NCBI GenBank assembly: GCA_902702965.1
Contig: CACRXP010000171.1
Span: 691,395 to 755,394 of the forward strand
Length of the DNA: 64,000 bases
Direction: 5' to 3'
DNA from: Spirometra erinaceieuropaei
Taxonomy: Eukaryota > Platyhelminthes > Cestoda > Diphyllobothriidea > Diphyllobothriidae
The translations under genes and the position numbers were made by a program. Position 1 is the first letter of the stretch; the number at the start of each line of letters is the position of its first letter. The notes beneath the pieces were generated by a model. The model saw nothing but the letters and a program-made list of their open reading frames with translations, was not told where the DNA came from and ran no database searches. Positions 33,401 through 46,483 of the stretch are shown here, piece after piece.

Positions 33401-35980
33401 AGTTATGGCATTTTATTTTTCTTTACTAAAATCGAAGAACTAGGAGGGGTTTTTCGGCAGTTACGAACCCGTCTTGACAAAAAATTGTTGAGACTCCTGA
33501 CGGTTTATGTGGAAGTGTGCGTTGAATGTGAGTCACGTATTTGCAACCGAATTTGCATTTTCAGAATAATACCGAAATTGGGATTGTTCATTGATGATAA
33601 AACATAACTGGATACAAGGGAAATGTCTCACATTTTATACAATTCTCCAGTTGCATCAGGCTTAACACAAAATATTCCACTAAATGCCATGCAAAAATAT
33701 GCCAAAAATAATATTGACTTGGTTTAAACTAGCAATGTGCTGCCAAATGCTGAAATTGATAGCGAAAAACTGTTTCATTCTAATGAACTGACCCACTACA
33801 CTGATAATGCATCAGTGTACCATTAGACATTTAAACGCCTTCATAAGTCTCATAATAAAAAGAATTTTGAAAACCAAAAAAGGCCCATTTTTAAAGTATT
33901 TTATTCAAAATCACGTCATTTGCTATAGAATGCTTAAGGGAAAAATATGTTTTGCGCATAGCTTCCATCAAGCATGCTGAAATTCATCAGGGAATCAAAA
34001 ACAGTAACAGAAATGCATAATACTTATGGAGACATTATTATAAAACTTGTCTTGCACAGGCAGTTTACAAGGACCTTTTCCGAAAACTAGCATGTTGGTG
34101 TGAGTGAAATATCTTGGTATTTTGCCCCATAATAATTGGTATCACAACCCCACTATTGTACTCCTTTGGAAATGAAAACATATTTTAGAATTTCAGCCAA
34201 AATTTCATGAGATTTAGTTCCTCTTTCTGCAAAACTTTTGCACGCTTTCAGATGACAGCTGCATGTAAGGAAATGCAGATCTTCCCAGAAATTTTAATGG
34301 CATGTTTGTATTCTACGTTGTGATTAACCAATAAGAAAAAAACGGTCTTTTCTGTTAGTGATGCATACCTACACTTTCAATGGTTTACGCGGACCGAAAA
34401 ACCGGAGTTTACTTGGCAAAAACTGATAAAGCACACGCACTTCGGTGTAGGCTCTCTTACAGGGAAGTCTGAGCAAGAGCGTATATGTGGTCAGATTAAG
34501 TATTCTCGCAGCTTATAAATCAGGGTCGGTTTTTGCCGGAAATGAACACCTCAGAGCGAATAAATTAAATCGCAAACCCATTTTACAGTGAGAAAACGTC
34601 TTCTTTTATAATTAATTTTGACGTTATTTGAAATATTCACACCTTATGGAACATTCCAATTTCGTTCATCGCGTTTTACTGATTTTACGGCATCTAACAG
34701 TGTTTCCTTCGTAAACACACATTAGGGCAGAACGTTGATCATGCCAGTGAGGTTAGACTTTGTCCTTCGGTAAGTAGTAAAGGCGTGCAACCATAGAAAA
34801 TACAGGCACGGGGGTTTTTGTAATACTATACATTTGCGGGAATGATGCGACAACGGTTTTTTAAAAGCCATTAGTTGCGAGAAGCAAGCAGCTTAAAAAC
34901 CCCAACTACAGTCAGTGACAGATCTCACGAAATCCTAGAGTGCGTTTTTGATTAAGACAGGTCATTTGGGTGGGACTGCAATACATAACACAAATGTTTT
35001 TTTAAATATGCCAAATTTCTGGCTTCGGAACGCACTTCGTTTTTGTCATCAGGGAAAGGCCTACTAAGTTACAGAACTTGCTTAGCTAATATAGTTTGTC
35101 TCCTTTAATTTTGGTTCTTTTTTAAAAGGAAATCGTATTTTGTGGAAAACACATGCGAAAACATTCCTCCACTCGTTTAGCAGCAAATTCAATTTTTAAA
35201 TTATGCATAAAATAAGGTGCACATTTGTGTTCTAAAGCGTTTTCAGGGGTTTTTTGACCGTCTTATATTCACTTAAATAGCATCGTAACTATCCGTACAT
35301 TTACGTTCCTCAAGAAGTATAGAGCACGGCCCACATTTATTGAGACATTTTCTGAACTCCGCATGACATATAGTCAATTCCATCTAGGAGGGTATGATTT
35401 CCCTTACACGAGCGCTACAGAGTTTTTAAATTTGAGACCCAGATAGCTATTGCAGCATTGTTATTTGAAAAGCTTTTTACGACCGTAGATGTGCCATCCC
35501 CTTGATTATCCAATCTGAAGACGAAATGGTCTAAATTAAAAGACCGCATCTCCTTTGAGTTCTTTACTTAAGGAAAGTGTCGATTTCGCTTTAATTAGTT
35601 TTATACTTATGACATTTTCAACATAATCAATGCTCGTTCAAATGGCATCGCTAATGTCAGCTCAAATATCTATAAAAATCGATCTTAATAAAGTTTGTTT
35701 TGAAGGACTAACTCCAAGTTTGCGCATTTACATCCTCGGAAAATAAATAAGACAGCATCGTGTACGCCCGTTTATCATGAGGTTTTCTGGTCCTTACCTT
35801 ATGAAATATTTTGTGAGTCCCATATTCAATCTTCTTACTAACCCAAAAGCATTAAAATTTTCCTTGCACGGGAAGTGCGTAGTTATAGCCTGGGAACAAT
35901 TAGGGCAAATGGCTGCGAAACTGCTATAGAATTAAGAACATGGCAAACCAGCGGAGAACAGAGCATGGTAATCTACAAAG
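33401..35980. other. AT-rich stretch, nothing recognised
   Basis: About 2.6 kb of AT-rich DNA with very few ORFs above 60 codons. I see no gene, RNA or element. Confidence 0.55.
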
Positions 35981-35989
35981 ATTAGATAG

Positions 35990-38740
35990 TAAAACAACAT
36001 TCTGCTCAAGCCGATTCGAATGGCCACACAGATATTCCAGTGACCTGTATCGGAGTTGTAATTGCATCTCTTATGGACTCCAAACTCACATTCTCGTATA
36101 TCAACGCGCAAAGTGTGCTTTAAAAATGGGTAAACGCCGACCTCCTCCCAGACGTCATCGTAATAACAGAAACGTGATTACCGGAAAAGTCTGATTATAG
36201 GGAACTTATACTTCTTGGATTAAAACTGCTCCACCGAGACGGAGAAAACGGAAGGGGTGGAGGTATAGCAGCATAAACTGCCAATCTGACTTGCAGCGCA
36301 GAAGCAGTGTGGCAGACCATAAGAACACCGGGCTCTCAAAACCTTGGTATCTTAACGGTGTGCCGTTCCCTGCGAAATGACCTTGAAAATCTTGCCTTGC
36401 TGCTGGATGGGCTCCAATTAATTTCTACGCAGCCGAATACTCTTATTGTTGAAGACTTTAATGCACCTCACGTCGGCTGGAACTCGGCTTCCGTCGACAC
36501 GGCACTGATAACATATGTATATGTAATTTATTAATTTTGAATCACTTTGTACACCCCTGCTCGCATTCACCACGATGCTTTCCTGTATCTTACCTGGGCT
36601 TAAAGTGTCTGTTGTATTTAATCAACAAACCGAGCTAATATGCCTTTAAAGGCTGTTAATGCGTGAAATTATGTGTTCATCTGTACAGTTTTTGTTATTT
36701 CCTTTGCATTTCTTTCAGTTTAGTTCCATTCCATTTTCTTCATATACTTACTCCGCATGTAATCACTAGAAATGTCAAAGGCACACACCTATTTTCCTCG
36801 AAATACACTGATATTTATATACTGACTGATCTGTAACAGCATTCGACAAGCGACGTCTGCGTACCACTAGCCATTCGCTTCTCGCAACACATGATGTTTT
36901 CCAGCCTCGACCTTATGTTTACCAAGTCGCCTATAAAAATCAACATTGTAAACTGCCTTCCCTCACAGAGACCACGGTCTTTTGCCTGCATGCTCAACCG
37001 CTAGATTACCGACCCAATATTTAGGGTGACGATTTTGGACAGATGAAAAATGATCGTCCTATTTACGGAACATCCACACACTCTGCCGATATCATGGAGG
37101 TTTGTTGTTAGTTCAAAAAGTTAGTACACTTCTTTATCTCCAACCAATGCCCAATCAAACAAACAGATCCTGCTGGTTGACCCTATCCTTAAAGAAGAAA
37201 GATAACAAGAGGAGGAAACGATAAAAAAGAAACTTCATTGATCGGACGCCTGAATCCTCAAAAAGTCGCATGCTGCAGAGAAACCGGGTAAAATTCTCAT
37301 TGCCAGAGTTTGACAAGTCTTCGAGAAGGATCTTTTGAACTGTGCCATGATTAGTCCCAAATTCCATTACAGTTATGTGAGGCAGCGTATATGGAACAAA
37401 GATCATATCCAGTCCGTAGTAACGAGTGAACCCAATATTTTCCCACTAAATAACGAAAACGAAGAAACACCTACCATTGACACAGTCCTCTTGTCAGAAG
37501 CAATCGTTCAGGAAGCGTTGCGTGGCGTGAAAGTATCCATCTCTCTGGGCCCAGATGTGCTCCCGGCCAAGTTGCTGAAAAGGCCGGCTTTGAAATGGCC
37601 AAACTGCTAGTCTCACTCTCCGATTGGACTTCCGCTACCATCACTCTGGCATTTGAGATCGAAAGTCGAGCGTCTGCGAATAACTACAGGCCAGTGAGCC
37701 TTACATTCATTTGTTCAGAAATCGTAAAGATAATCATTTAGAAAGCTTTCATGCAGTTCCAGGAACGTGATGACCTCCTTTCCGATCCCCAACGTAGCGT
37801 TCACAGTGGTACGCCCTTTCAAACGAATCCACTCTTTTCACTTGAACGCTAGAGCAAAGCACGCGATGAAGGCAATACGGTGCACACCATCTACATCGGC
37901 TTCAAAACGGCCTTCGACAGCGTTCCTCGTCAAATTCTCTTGCATAAACTGCGCACCGAATCCAGAGATTTTTGATTGCCTGGCTTTAAAGATTCCAGTT
38001 CGGGCGCCAACAGCCCCCAGAGATAAGCGTGGTGAGCAACGTCCTGCATGACTGTAATGCTACCGTGCTTGCTGATGACATAAAATTGTGGAAAGTTATT
38101 CACAATGCGGTAGACGCTGACCATTTGCAAACTAACTTGAACAGGCTCGAAGACTAGTCGAGGCGCTGGCGTATGCCCTTCAATATAGGTAAGTGCAATC
38201 CTCTTCGTCTCGGCTGCGGCAGAGCTTCCAGTCCCAGGACTTACTTTCTTCACAATACACAACTGCAATAAGTTGACAGTCAGAAGGACTTGGGTGTGCG
38301 GATAACATCTTCACTTAAACTAACACTGAACTGCACGAAAGCGGCTAGGTCGGCTATTGCTACTTTGCAACTCATAGGGCGAGTCTTTATGGGATTTGAC
38401 ACAGACTGTTTTCCCAAAAAATTGGGAACCACCGCGCGACCTAATTTAGAATATTCCTCAGAGGCATGGACATTTTGGATAGTGGTAGTTTTAGATTCTT
38501 GGTGGTCATAACTCTGAAATATTTTAAGCATGCTTTGATCTGCAGCTCCACTTGACTGTGAGCGTGCGGTTAGCTTGCTAAAAAATATTCGTTAACATAT
38601 CTAATTTAGAAGAGTGTTTGGCGAGCTTACGCGTGGTTTACATAAATTCTCATCGGGTCTGCACAGGTATATGGGAACGAGGTACAAACCGCTCACGGGA
38701 GTGATAAGTGCAGTCGAATATTGTTCGTCCTTTAATAAAA
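35990..38740 (+). pseudogene. Degenerate CR1/jockey-type LINE ORF2
   Basis: Fragments of ORF2 in order on the plus strand. First KLTFSYINAQSVL (near 36090), then PDVIVITET, GRGGGIAA and LIVEDFNAPHVGW (36440-36485), which are the endonuclease. Next SSLDLMFTKSPIKINIVNCL (36900-36960), the endonuclease end. Then reverse-transcriptase pieces: LGPDVLPAKLLKR near 37550, VNFRPVSLT-like near 37690, GFKTAFDSVPRQILLHKL-like near 37900 and QKDLGVRITSSLKL at 38282. Many stops and frameshifts break it, and about 270 bp of unrelated DNA (36540-36810) interrupts the endonuclease. It is a long-dead copy related to the element at 1-3218. Confidence 0.8.
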
Positions 38741-39038
38741 CGGGGCATAGTAGTATATTTTAGGGTAATAGGTAATGGCATTGTTGACCCTATTGAAAAA
38801 GGGTAAATGCGATATAAATGTTAAATGCACATGTTACTAACATTTTGCTAGTAACACATTTGGTTACGAAATACCATTTTACAGTGCGGGACAGCGAAAG
38901 ATGCGGCAGGCGGTCTTTTCCATCTACATATGAAATGTTAAGTGCATTTATTTGTAACCAGTACAAAATGCGGTCATTTACGTAGTTTGCGAGGGAAAAT
39001 TTTGTGAAACGTCAGGGATGTGTTAAATAGGGATGACA

Positions 39039-41905
39039 TCAGGGAATAACATTTATGGCTGGTCGCAGATAGTCCTGCAGTGAGATTCGTCGTTTATCAA
39101 AGATCAAACTTCTGCCTTTCAATACACTCATTGTACAAGATGTCAATATTTCACTTGGGAGTGAGTTCCACGGTCGAACAACACGCTGGCTGAAGGAAAA
39201 CGTACGATGGTCTGGGCGTGTACGCTTCCGCTTGACTTTGCGCCCGTAACTCACAATTCCTTACAAGTAAGGACACACTTGTGTTCGTCTGACCTCCGGA
39301 TCTCGTCCCATGTTAAACCCCGGCCGGCCTCTCACGTCCGCCCAATTGTCTGACTAACTGCTTTGGATCTTGCACATCAGGCGCGCACATTATTATTCGA
39401 CTGGTACAGACCAACCGCTCAGGACTCCCGGTCAAACGTTTATGCCGTCTTAATGTGCATTTACCGTGCCAACCCACTTCCCTTAGCTTTTGACCAGAAC
39501 CAAATCTCCATTTTAATAAAAATTTAAGTCTGCACGAAGATTAGTTAAGTTGCAAATATTTCCAGGTAATTTTAGCATGCAAAATGCATAAGCTGATAGC
39601 AAATAAGAGTGCTAAAATCTGGCAAACATGCCAAATAACAGTGAATAACATACTGGCTGCATTTATACACAGTACGTCTAGCAGCACTAAATTCCATGTG
39701 AATAAAATTGGTTATTGAATTCAAAGTAGTAGCAGGTTGGCCGCGCAGATCGTGAATTTAAAGAAGTCTTCAGATTTGAGCAAACATTCATGCCCCTGGA
39801 TAATAAGGAATGTCCATAACAGGTCACACCTCATTCGTATATAGAATAGGGGGAACACGTTTATTTTGATCCGTCTTTCTGAATATGACAGAGTCCTCAA
39901 ACCGTCCACGAGTTTTGTGGCCCGTCGTTGCATCTGCTGTCTTTCTTCATCCAGGGCGTCCATGCTGGCATCCCGTATTCCAAATGCGGTCTGACGAACC
40001 TGTCGAATATCTGTGAGAAGAGTTCTGGAGGAAAGATTTTGAAGGCACGCCTAATCCAGTGCATGATGATGGCTGCCTTTTAGACGAATCTTTTGCAGCG
40101 CTCGTAGGGCAGAAATTTTGAACATGTCTAGACACCTAGGTATTTGTGCGTGTCCACTTCTTTTAGTGGAACCCCCTTTATGGTGTATGTACCTCGGTTT
40201 TGGGAAGCGCTTCCAACCCGATTCTAGTCGCAAAAGCACACAGTTGAATACATTAAACGATAGAAGCCGCTTGCTTGACCATGCAACCAAATTATTAACA
40301 TCTTCCTGTGGTTTCTGCGAGTCGTCAACACAGTTGCTTGTTTTCCAGATCTTTATATCATCTGCACACATCATGCCATCGCATTCAAGGTCTGCAGGAC
40401 AGTTAATTATATAGATGAAAAAGTGGAGAGGACTCAAGACTGAACCCAGCGAAACACCGCTTTTTACCGGCACCCATTTGAATGGTACCAACGATCACTC
40501 TTTGGAGCCTGCATGACAGGAAACTTTTAATTCGCTTAAAAACGTTGCCCTATATTCCACGCTCCCAAATCCTCTGTAGGAGTCGCATTCATTTAGTCAA
40601 AGATGACATCCACTCTACGGCCCTGGTGTTCTGCCTTTGCCCATTTTTTCCTGCTGGTAAAGAATGTTTGTAAGACATTAATGAGCAGGACGAAATCCGT
40701 GCTGAGCAGCACACAATAGGTCCCTCTGCTCTAGATACGTCATTAAATGTCCCTTAATAAGTCGTAACATGACCTTGCACAAAATTTAAACTAATTGGAC
40801 GGTGATTGTTGGGCTCCAGCCTGGATCCTCCCTTATAGATCGGAGAAATATTGAGCGTTTTCCATTTCTACGGCAGCTCGCCTTCTTCCTTGGACTTCTG
40901 AAATATCATGGGCACCGGCTCGCACAATACGCCAGCTAATTCTTGAAGGACAAGTGGATGAATTATATCTGAACCAGGTGATTTGGCAGGCCTCAGCCAG
41001 CCTGTTTCGATCGTTATCAAGGTGGGTGAGAAGAAAATATTTTCATCCAATGCCGGAAAGGAGGGATTTTGTCGTTGGTATACGTTGTGTCATGAGTGAG
41101 TACCGACTGAAAGAAATTGGAGAAGACTGATGCTTTCAGGTGGTCATCTGTCTCAATTACTCCGTTTTGGGATCCTAGCGCTGGAATCGGTTCACGATTG
41201 CTCTGTCCATTACGTATGTAACTATAGAGGATTTTAGGATGCTCCAAGGAATTTTGTAATATGCGCAGCTCATAGTTGCTTCGAAGTCTATGAGCTTCGC
41301 GTTTACACGTATTCCTTCAGATCTTCAGAACTGTCTGTTTGTCGGTAGCGTCTCCACACTTTATTTCTCCTCTTAAATGCTGTTTGAAGTTTCCGGTTTA
41401 TCCACGTCGGACGGTTGCACGTTTTCTTTCGTATGAGTGGACAGTTCAGATTAACGATTCATTTGACCTGGGAGCTGAACGTGCTCCAGTAGTCGTTAAC
41501 TGTTCTCTGCAATGTGTTTGTCCACGGTATTGCTGAGAGTTCCGTTCGCATAATGGAAAAATCCCACTTCCAGATATTTGTTCGTAATTGTTCAGGTAAA
41601 TCAGGTTGCAAGAACATGAATTACTCGAAGAGCATCATAATATGGTCACTAGCACCCATTGGCGGGAGATCTTGTATATCCAGCACAGTCTCCTCATCTC
41701 GAGCGAGCACTAGGTCGAGACAATTCGAACGTTGCCCTGTCCTAGCACATGTTCCGTGAGTCATATTCTGGAAAAGTAGTTTTTCTGCTGTCACTTCAAG
41801 GAAATGTAGTCCGAATGTCTTCGATGGACCCGACCTAAGTTTGTCGGTCGATATTGTGGGCGTTAAAGTTCCTGACAATAAGGACGTCTCTGTTCGAGCA
41901 GGTCT
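39039..41905 (-). pseudogene. Degenerate CR1/jockey-type LINE ORF2, minus strand
   Basis: Order on the minus strand. NFNAHNID near 41880 and SNCLDLVLARDEETVLDIQD at about 41720 are the endonuclease. Then ILYSYIRNGQSNREPIPALG at about 41200 is the linker. SPGSDIIHPLVLQELA near 40970, SGVSLGSVLSPLHFFIYI near 40450 and CADDIKIW near 40365 are reverse-transcriptase palm pieces. RRATKLVDGLRTLSYSERR near 39910 and FSQRVVRPWNSLPSEI near 39170 are the C-terminal end. Multiple stops, and about 460 bp of extra DNA lies between the last two blocks. The endonuclease is cut off near 41905, just where PLE sequence begins. Confidence 0.8.
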
Positions 41906-41919
41906 TGTTCAGTTCCGAA

Positions 41920-43405
41920 GATGAAGATGCGATCACTGGAACAAGAAATTTATTGACCTGACGTTTCGGATTCTCAATCATATCCATCATCGGAGACATT
42001 CGCAGATAAAGGTGATGGTGGCACCAGGAGTGCAGTATTTATAGCACGTGACTGCCGTGGACCGTATGTGTACTGCAATTTACAGTTCTCGCAATCACCG
42101 CTGTGGTCGTAATTGATGCGCTGGTGGCCTGTCGGTCCCAGTCCGAGTCGTTAATTGCCTTGATTTCGTCATCCGTGCTGGATGCTGGTGTGACGATTGC
42201 TCGGCAAATTGACTCACTGTCGCTGTGATACTTGCTCGTCCGCGCCCTCCTGCCCAGGGAGAATCTCAGCACGGATTATGGTACCGCGAGGTCATTGTGC
42301 TTTTTGAAGGATTACGGGTCTGAGAACCATGACTCGTGCAGCTCGCGGCTCACGCGGTTGCCACCCCTTGCGAGAATTTCAGTCTCTTGAGATTTGAAAA
42401 TATGGCCGGGTCCCGTCGAGTGTGCCGCCACCTGAGAGTTAGCGTTTCCCCGCCTCGCTGCTGCTGCATGCTCGGCAATTCGCGTACGGAGTAATCTCCC
42501 AGTTTCTCCGACATAATTGCTTTGTCCGCAACTACACCAGATCCGGTAAATGACTCCAGACGTGTCCTGCCGTGGCAGTGGTTCTTTCGACCTCATGACT
42601 TGGCGCTAATGGTTGCTTCCGGCCTGTGTGCAACCCCAACTGCAAATGGAGTGAGAAAACGACTCATGGCCTTCGAGACGTTCTGCACGCACGGAAGAGC
42701 CCGCCAAAATATGGGGCCGGTTGGATTTGGTCTCTGGTGTCCTTTTCATATGCACTGGTTGACAAAGTTGCGCGGGTTTCCATTGACTCTCATTACCCGT
42801 CGAAGTTATTGTAGTTCAGCAACCTTGTCTTCCATTTCACTGCAGTGCGTCTCAACGCACCGGTATAGTGCCCTTACGCAACTGCGTTTGTGACTGATCG
42901 GGTGGTTGCTATTGAAGTTCAGTATTTGCGTCGTATTTGTCGCTTTCCTGAACACTTTGGTTTTCTGGCCACAATAATCTTTGCGGCAGACGAGGACATC
43001 GAGGAAGGCCAGGTTATTGTTTTCCTCCTCCTCCTCTTCCATCCTAAATTGCATGTCCGCGAAGACGACGTTGAGATGTTCTTGAATGTCAGCACCTGAT
43101 CCCGTTCGATGACGTCGACGGTGTCATCCACATACTGGGTCCAGAATTTCGGTCTGTGGTGTCGGAAAATCCTCGACTCCAGCCGCTCTAGGACCGCCTC
43201 AACTATGAGTTCCGAAATTGGTGAACCCATTGGCGTTCCCTTCACCTGCTCGTAGATTGTTCCGTCGAACGTAAGGTACGTCTTGTGACAAGTTCAGTAA
43301 CTGGATGATTTTGCCGTGTCCGAGGCGATTCTACGTTTTGTCGTATTTCTCTCGTAGAAGTAGTTCGATGGTCTCCACTGCCAGGTCCTGCGGGACCGAA
43401 CACCT
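41920..43405 (-). pseudogene. PLE family 2 copy: reverse-transcriptase end plus GIY-YIG
   Basis: 5'-truncated near 43405 (DLAVETIELLLREKYDKT). It then carries KGTPMGSPISELIVEAVLER and FWTQYVDDTVDVIERD (palm motifs), NNLAFLDVLVCRKD, and HKRSCVRALYRCVETHCSE. The endonuclease VIYRIWCSCGQSNYVGETGR follows in 42596-42312. The reading frame shifts at least twice (for example near 43060). The non-coding tail to 41920 contains a hammerhead-like motif. It is the longest family 2 copy in the window and abuts the LINE endonuclease broken at 41905. Confidence 0.85.
41956..41997 (-). ncRNA. Degenerate hammerhead-like motif, PLE family 2
   Basis: On the minus strand: GTCT, CCGATGA (one change from the CTGATGA core), stem II GGAT...ATCC with a ten-base loop, GAAA, CGTC, AGGT. 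The architecture equals the 22899 copy with a better stem II, but the U-to-C change in the invariant core should abolish cleavage. Confidence 0.5.
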
Positions 43406-43769
43406 AAATATACACTTTCTTCAAGTATAACATATGAATACAGTGTGAGTTTCTACCAAAAGAGTGAAAGATGGCATATTTTTGTGCACGTTTTCTATAA
43501 AGTGTATTTGAATTTGTGAGACCATCGAAAATCAATACGAAACATACGTGGTACATATGTAGTCATTTTTTGCAGATCGCGGTTTCTGCAGAAGGTCAGC
43601 AAGGAGTGCATCCAAAGGCCGACTTCCTGCTGATTCCAAAATGCTATTGGAATATGCTGCATTCTAATCAGTATTACAATCCCACCTAAGTAATCCTTCC
43701 TAATCGAAAATACATTTCAGAATTTCGGCCGACATTTCATGATATCGGTCACGCAATGTATCTACTGAC

Positions 43770-45130
43770 CGAATTTTTCTAATCCTTTGCGCCAAACAGT
43801 GGACCAGATCACGTTTCTGCTGAACGAGTGTAAGATTGTAGAAGTTTATATATTGTCCGTAACAAGTGTCCTTTCGACAGACGCTTTTTCACATGGTGCT
43901 GTCAGCTTTTCTGCTAAGAAGTACGTCTGGAAATACAAAAGTTTACCCTTTTCACCTCTAACGTAAACCTAATCGATGAATATGCTTGACTTTGAGTATC
44001 CGAGATGGCGGTTATGTCGGTTTCTCTGGTGGCAATTGCAAAGATGTCAGCGTAGCGACTGTAATGCCTCAGGTTGTTGATTTTGCTGTTTACCTGACAC
44101 TTCTACAACTTAGCCATGAAGACATCGGTTAGGAAAGGACCAAGAGGCGATCCCTTAGCAACTCCGTCTATTAGTCTATATATTTGTTTGTCAAAAAGGG
44201 GTAACATATTTTTGTGCATTTTGTACTAGTTTCTTGAGTGCGCTTGTCAGAATACCTATGTAATTTTGGCTGGTTGACAGGAATCCACATATGTATTCAA
44301 CTGTCTCCGTGATAGGAACATTTTCGACGAGTGACGAGACACCAAGTGAATACATCACTATATCGTTTAAGTTTACGTCATTAACGCCCTCGATGAATCC
44401 GAAGATATTCCTGTAGCTATGCGGCGTCAGTTGGTACTGTAGAGGTTTGAGTTTCTCTGCTAACTACTTCGCTATCGCATGATAGGGGAAGTTGCGCATG
44501 TCAAGATCGGACGAACTGGTAGACCATTCTTGTGGATCTTTGGTAGACCATACAATCGACGAATGTTCGTGCCTACTAAACGGAGGTTTTTAAGTTCGCG
44601 ATCGTTTATGAAGCCTCCTACATGGAGTCTGCGCAAACAGTCCGTTAGTTGTGCTTCTGCTTCGTCATTGAAAGCTTTCTCTATGTCAGCTTTCCTGAAT
44701 TGCTTTCAATTTGACAATATGAACTCTATTTTTGCCACATAATCCGACCTATTTGCTATAACCGCACCTGTTCCTTTTTCCGTTTTTTTTACCAAAATAT
44801 TTCTGTTCTATCTTACCTGGTTTAACCTATGCATAAGATTTTTTGTCAGCAGTACCCGACTTTTTGTGTTTTTTGTTTAGGTACTGATAAGTGCAATTCA
44901 CTAGTGTTGATTTCAAGTGTTGGAAATCATTTATAGATGCGAGTTTTAAATCGTACGTCTGGCTCCAGAGATTCTCGAACTGTGTTTCTGGGCCTAGCAA
45001 ATTGGTTTTTCGACGAGGCATGCAGAACTTAGGACCAAGAGACAATGCTTGAAACGATGTTTACTCGAGAACCGTAGAAGAATAATTATGCGCAAACTCA
45101 TCTGGGTCCTTTGAAAGCCCTGATTGTGGT
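43770..45130 (-). pseudogene. Diverged PLE family 1-like reverse transcriptase
   Basis: The minus strand carries LSLGPKFCMPRRK and FQHLKSTLVNCTYQYLNKKH (45045-44860), homologous to LSLCPRFCNARRM and VDYLKSTMVNCCQQYLRNA of the 11-13.5 kb element. Then RLYGLPKIHKNGLPVRPIL (about 44510-44570), LIDGVAKGSPLGPFLTDVFM (about 44115-44175) and GQYINFYNLTLVQQKRDLVH (about 43790-43855). Stops and frameshifts are frequent. No endonuclease follows; the sequence goes into unrelated DNA before the family 2 copy at 43405. Confidence 0.8.
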
Positions 45131-46040
45131 TTCATTTCGTGCATCCGTTGAAGGAGTAATGATCTCTTTGCCTGTCTGTATTTTATTCCTATAGTTTTTC
45201 TATTCCTGTCGAGATGCCAAGAACAGTCTCTTGTTGACAAATGTGACCTTCTAGTTCATCCATCTTTAAGCAAATGTTTCCCATTTGATTTTCAGCGCAT
45301 CTTTTCATCTACCAAGATTGTTCTTGGAAGCAAACCATATGGTACCAATCAAGAGAGACTGCTGAACCAAGTCCCGCCATATTCTATTCTTTAAACATTT
45401 GTCGCCGAATGCATCAGAATAAAATCCTGGTCCCTTTAGCTTCCTCCATGTAGACGTGTCCCGGCCATCGGTGCGCGAATAAAAATATTCACATCGACGA
45501 CATTCCGTCTCGGCATCCTTAGACGGATGACGAGTATTAAGCTTGCTGTCTCCTCGATCATGGTTAGAAATGAAAATTAATGTGGAAAGTTGCTCATTAC
45601 CCCAGTTTCTATCGGGACACGCCGATTTCGTTCTATCCTGAGGCCCAACCTGTTGCTATTGCGAAGCACTCATGATGAAAAAAGAAAACAAATACCATCT
45701 CTGTCAGTGAAAACCGAGTATGGGGCAAGCCCACCTGACAACAGTTAACTAGTCAGAACCAACTATCTCTTTTAACAATTATTAATTTCAGTAGCGGCAG
45801 AGCTGCACTGCAGTCAGCATGGCTCTTGAATACAAAGTATACACGCGATTAAAGGCATAATGTACAACACTGCATCTCCCGCATCGTCGAGGGATAAAAT
45901 AGTTTCTACTTATTGAAACTAAGTACACTACAGACGTTTGGAGGAAAAGTTGAGAGCACCGCCGGCCGTATTTGTCAGGACGCAGGGTTTTTTCTGTAAT
46001 TACGCATGAATGGCGCCAGTAATAAAAGGTCTCGAAAACT
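45131..46040. other. Non-coding stretch, nothing recognised
   Basis: No coding sequence or repeat recognised between the PLE relic and the ATC microsatellite. Confidence 0.45.
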
Positions 46041-46049
46041 CGTACTTGC

Positions 46050-46228
<179 letters not shown>

Positions 46229-46483
46229 TCAGGGCGCTGCGAATCTATATACACGACACTCTTTCCACTGTAAATGCCAAGTTACACTCACAATACCAAT
46301 TTTAGGATCTTTACTTTATTGAAGAATCGATTTCTAGTTTCACCAACTGTGACTTGTGGTCACCGTTAGACTAAAACTATAGCGGCTGGTGTTTCGCTAA
46401 ATGTTGACAACAAGATATGAACAAAAAGTACTGCGAATGTTATTTTTATATTTATTAAGTCCAACACCTCAATTGGTGACATA

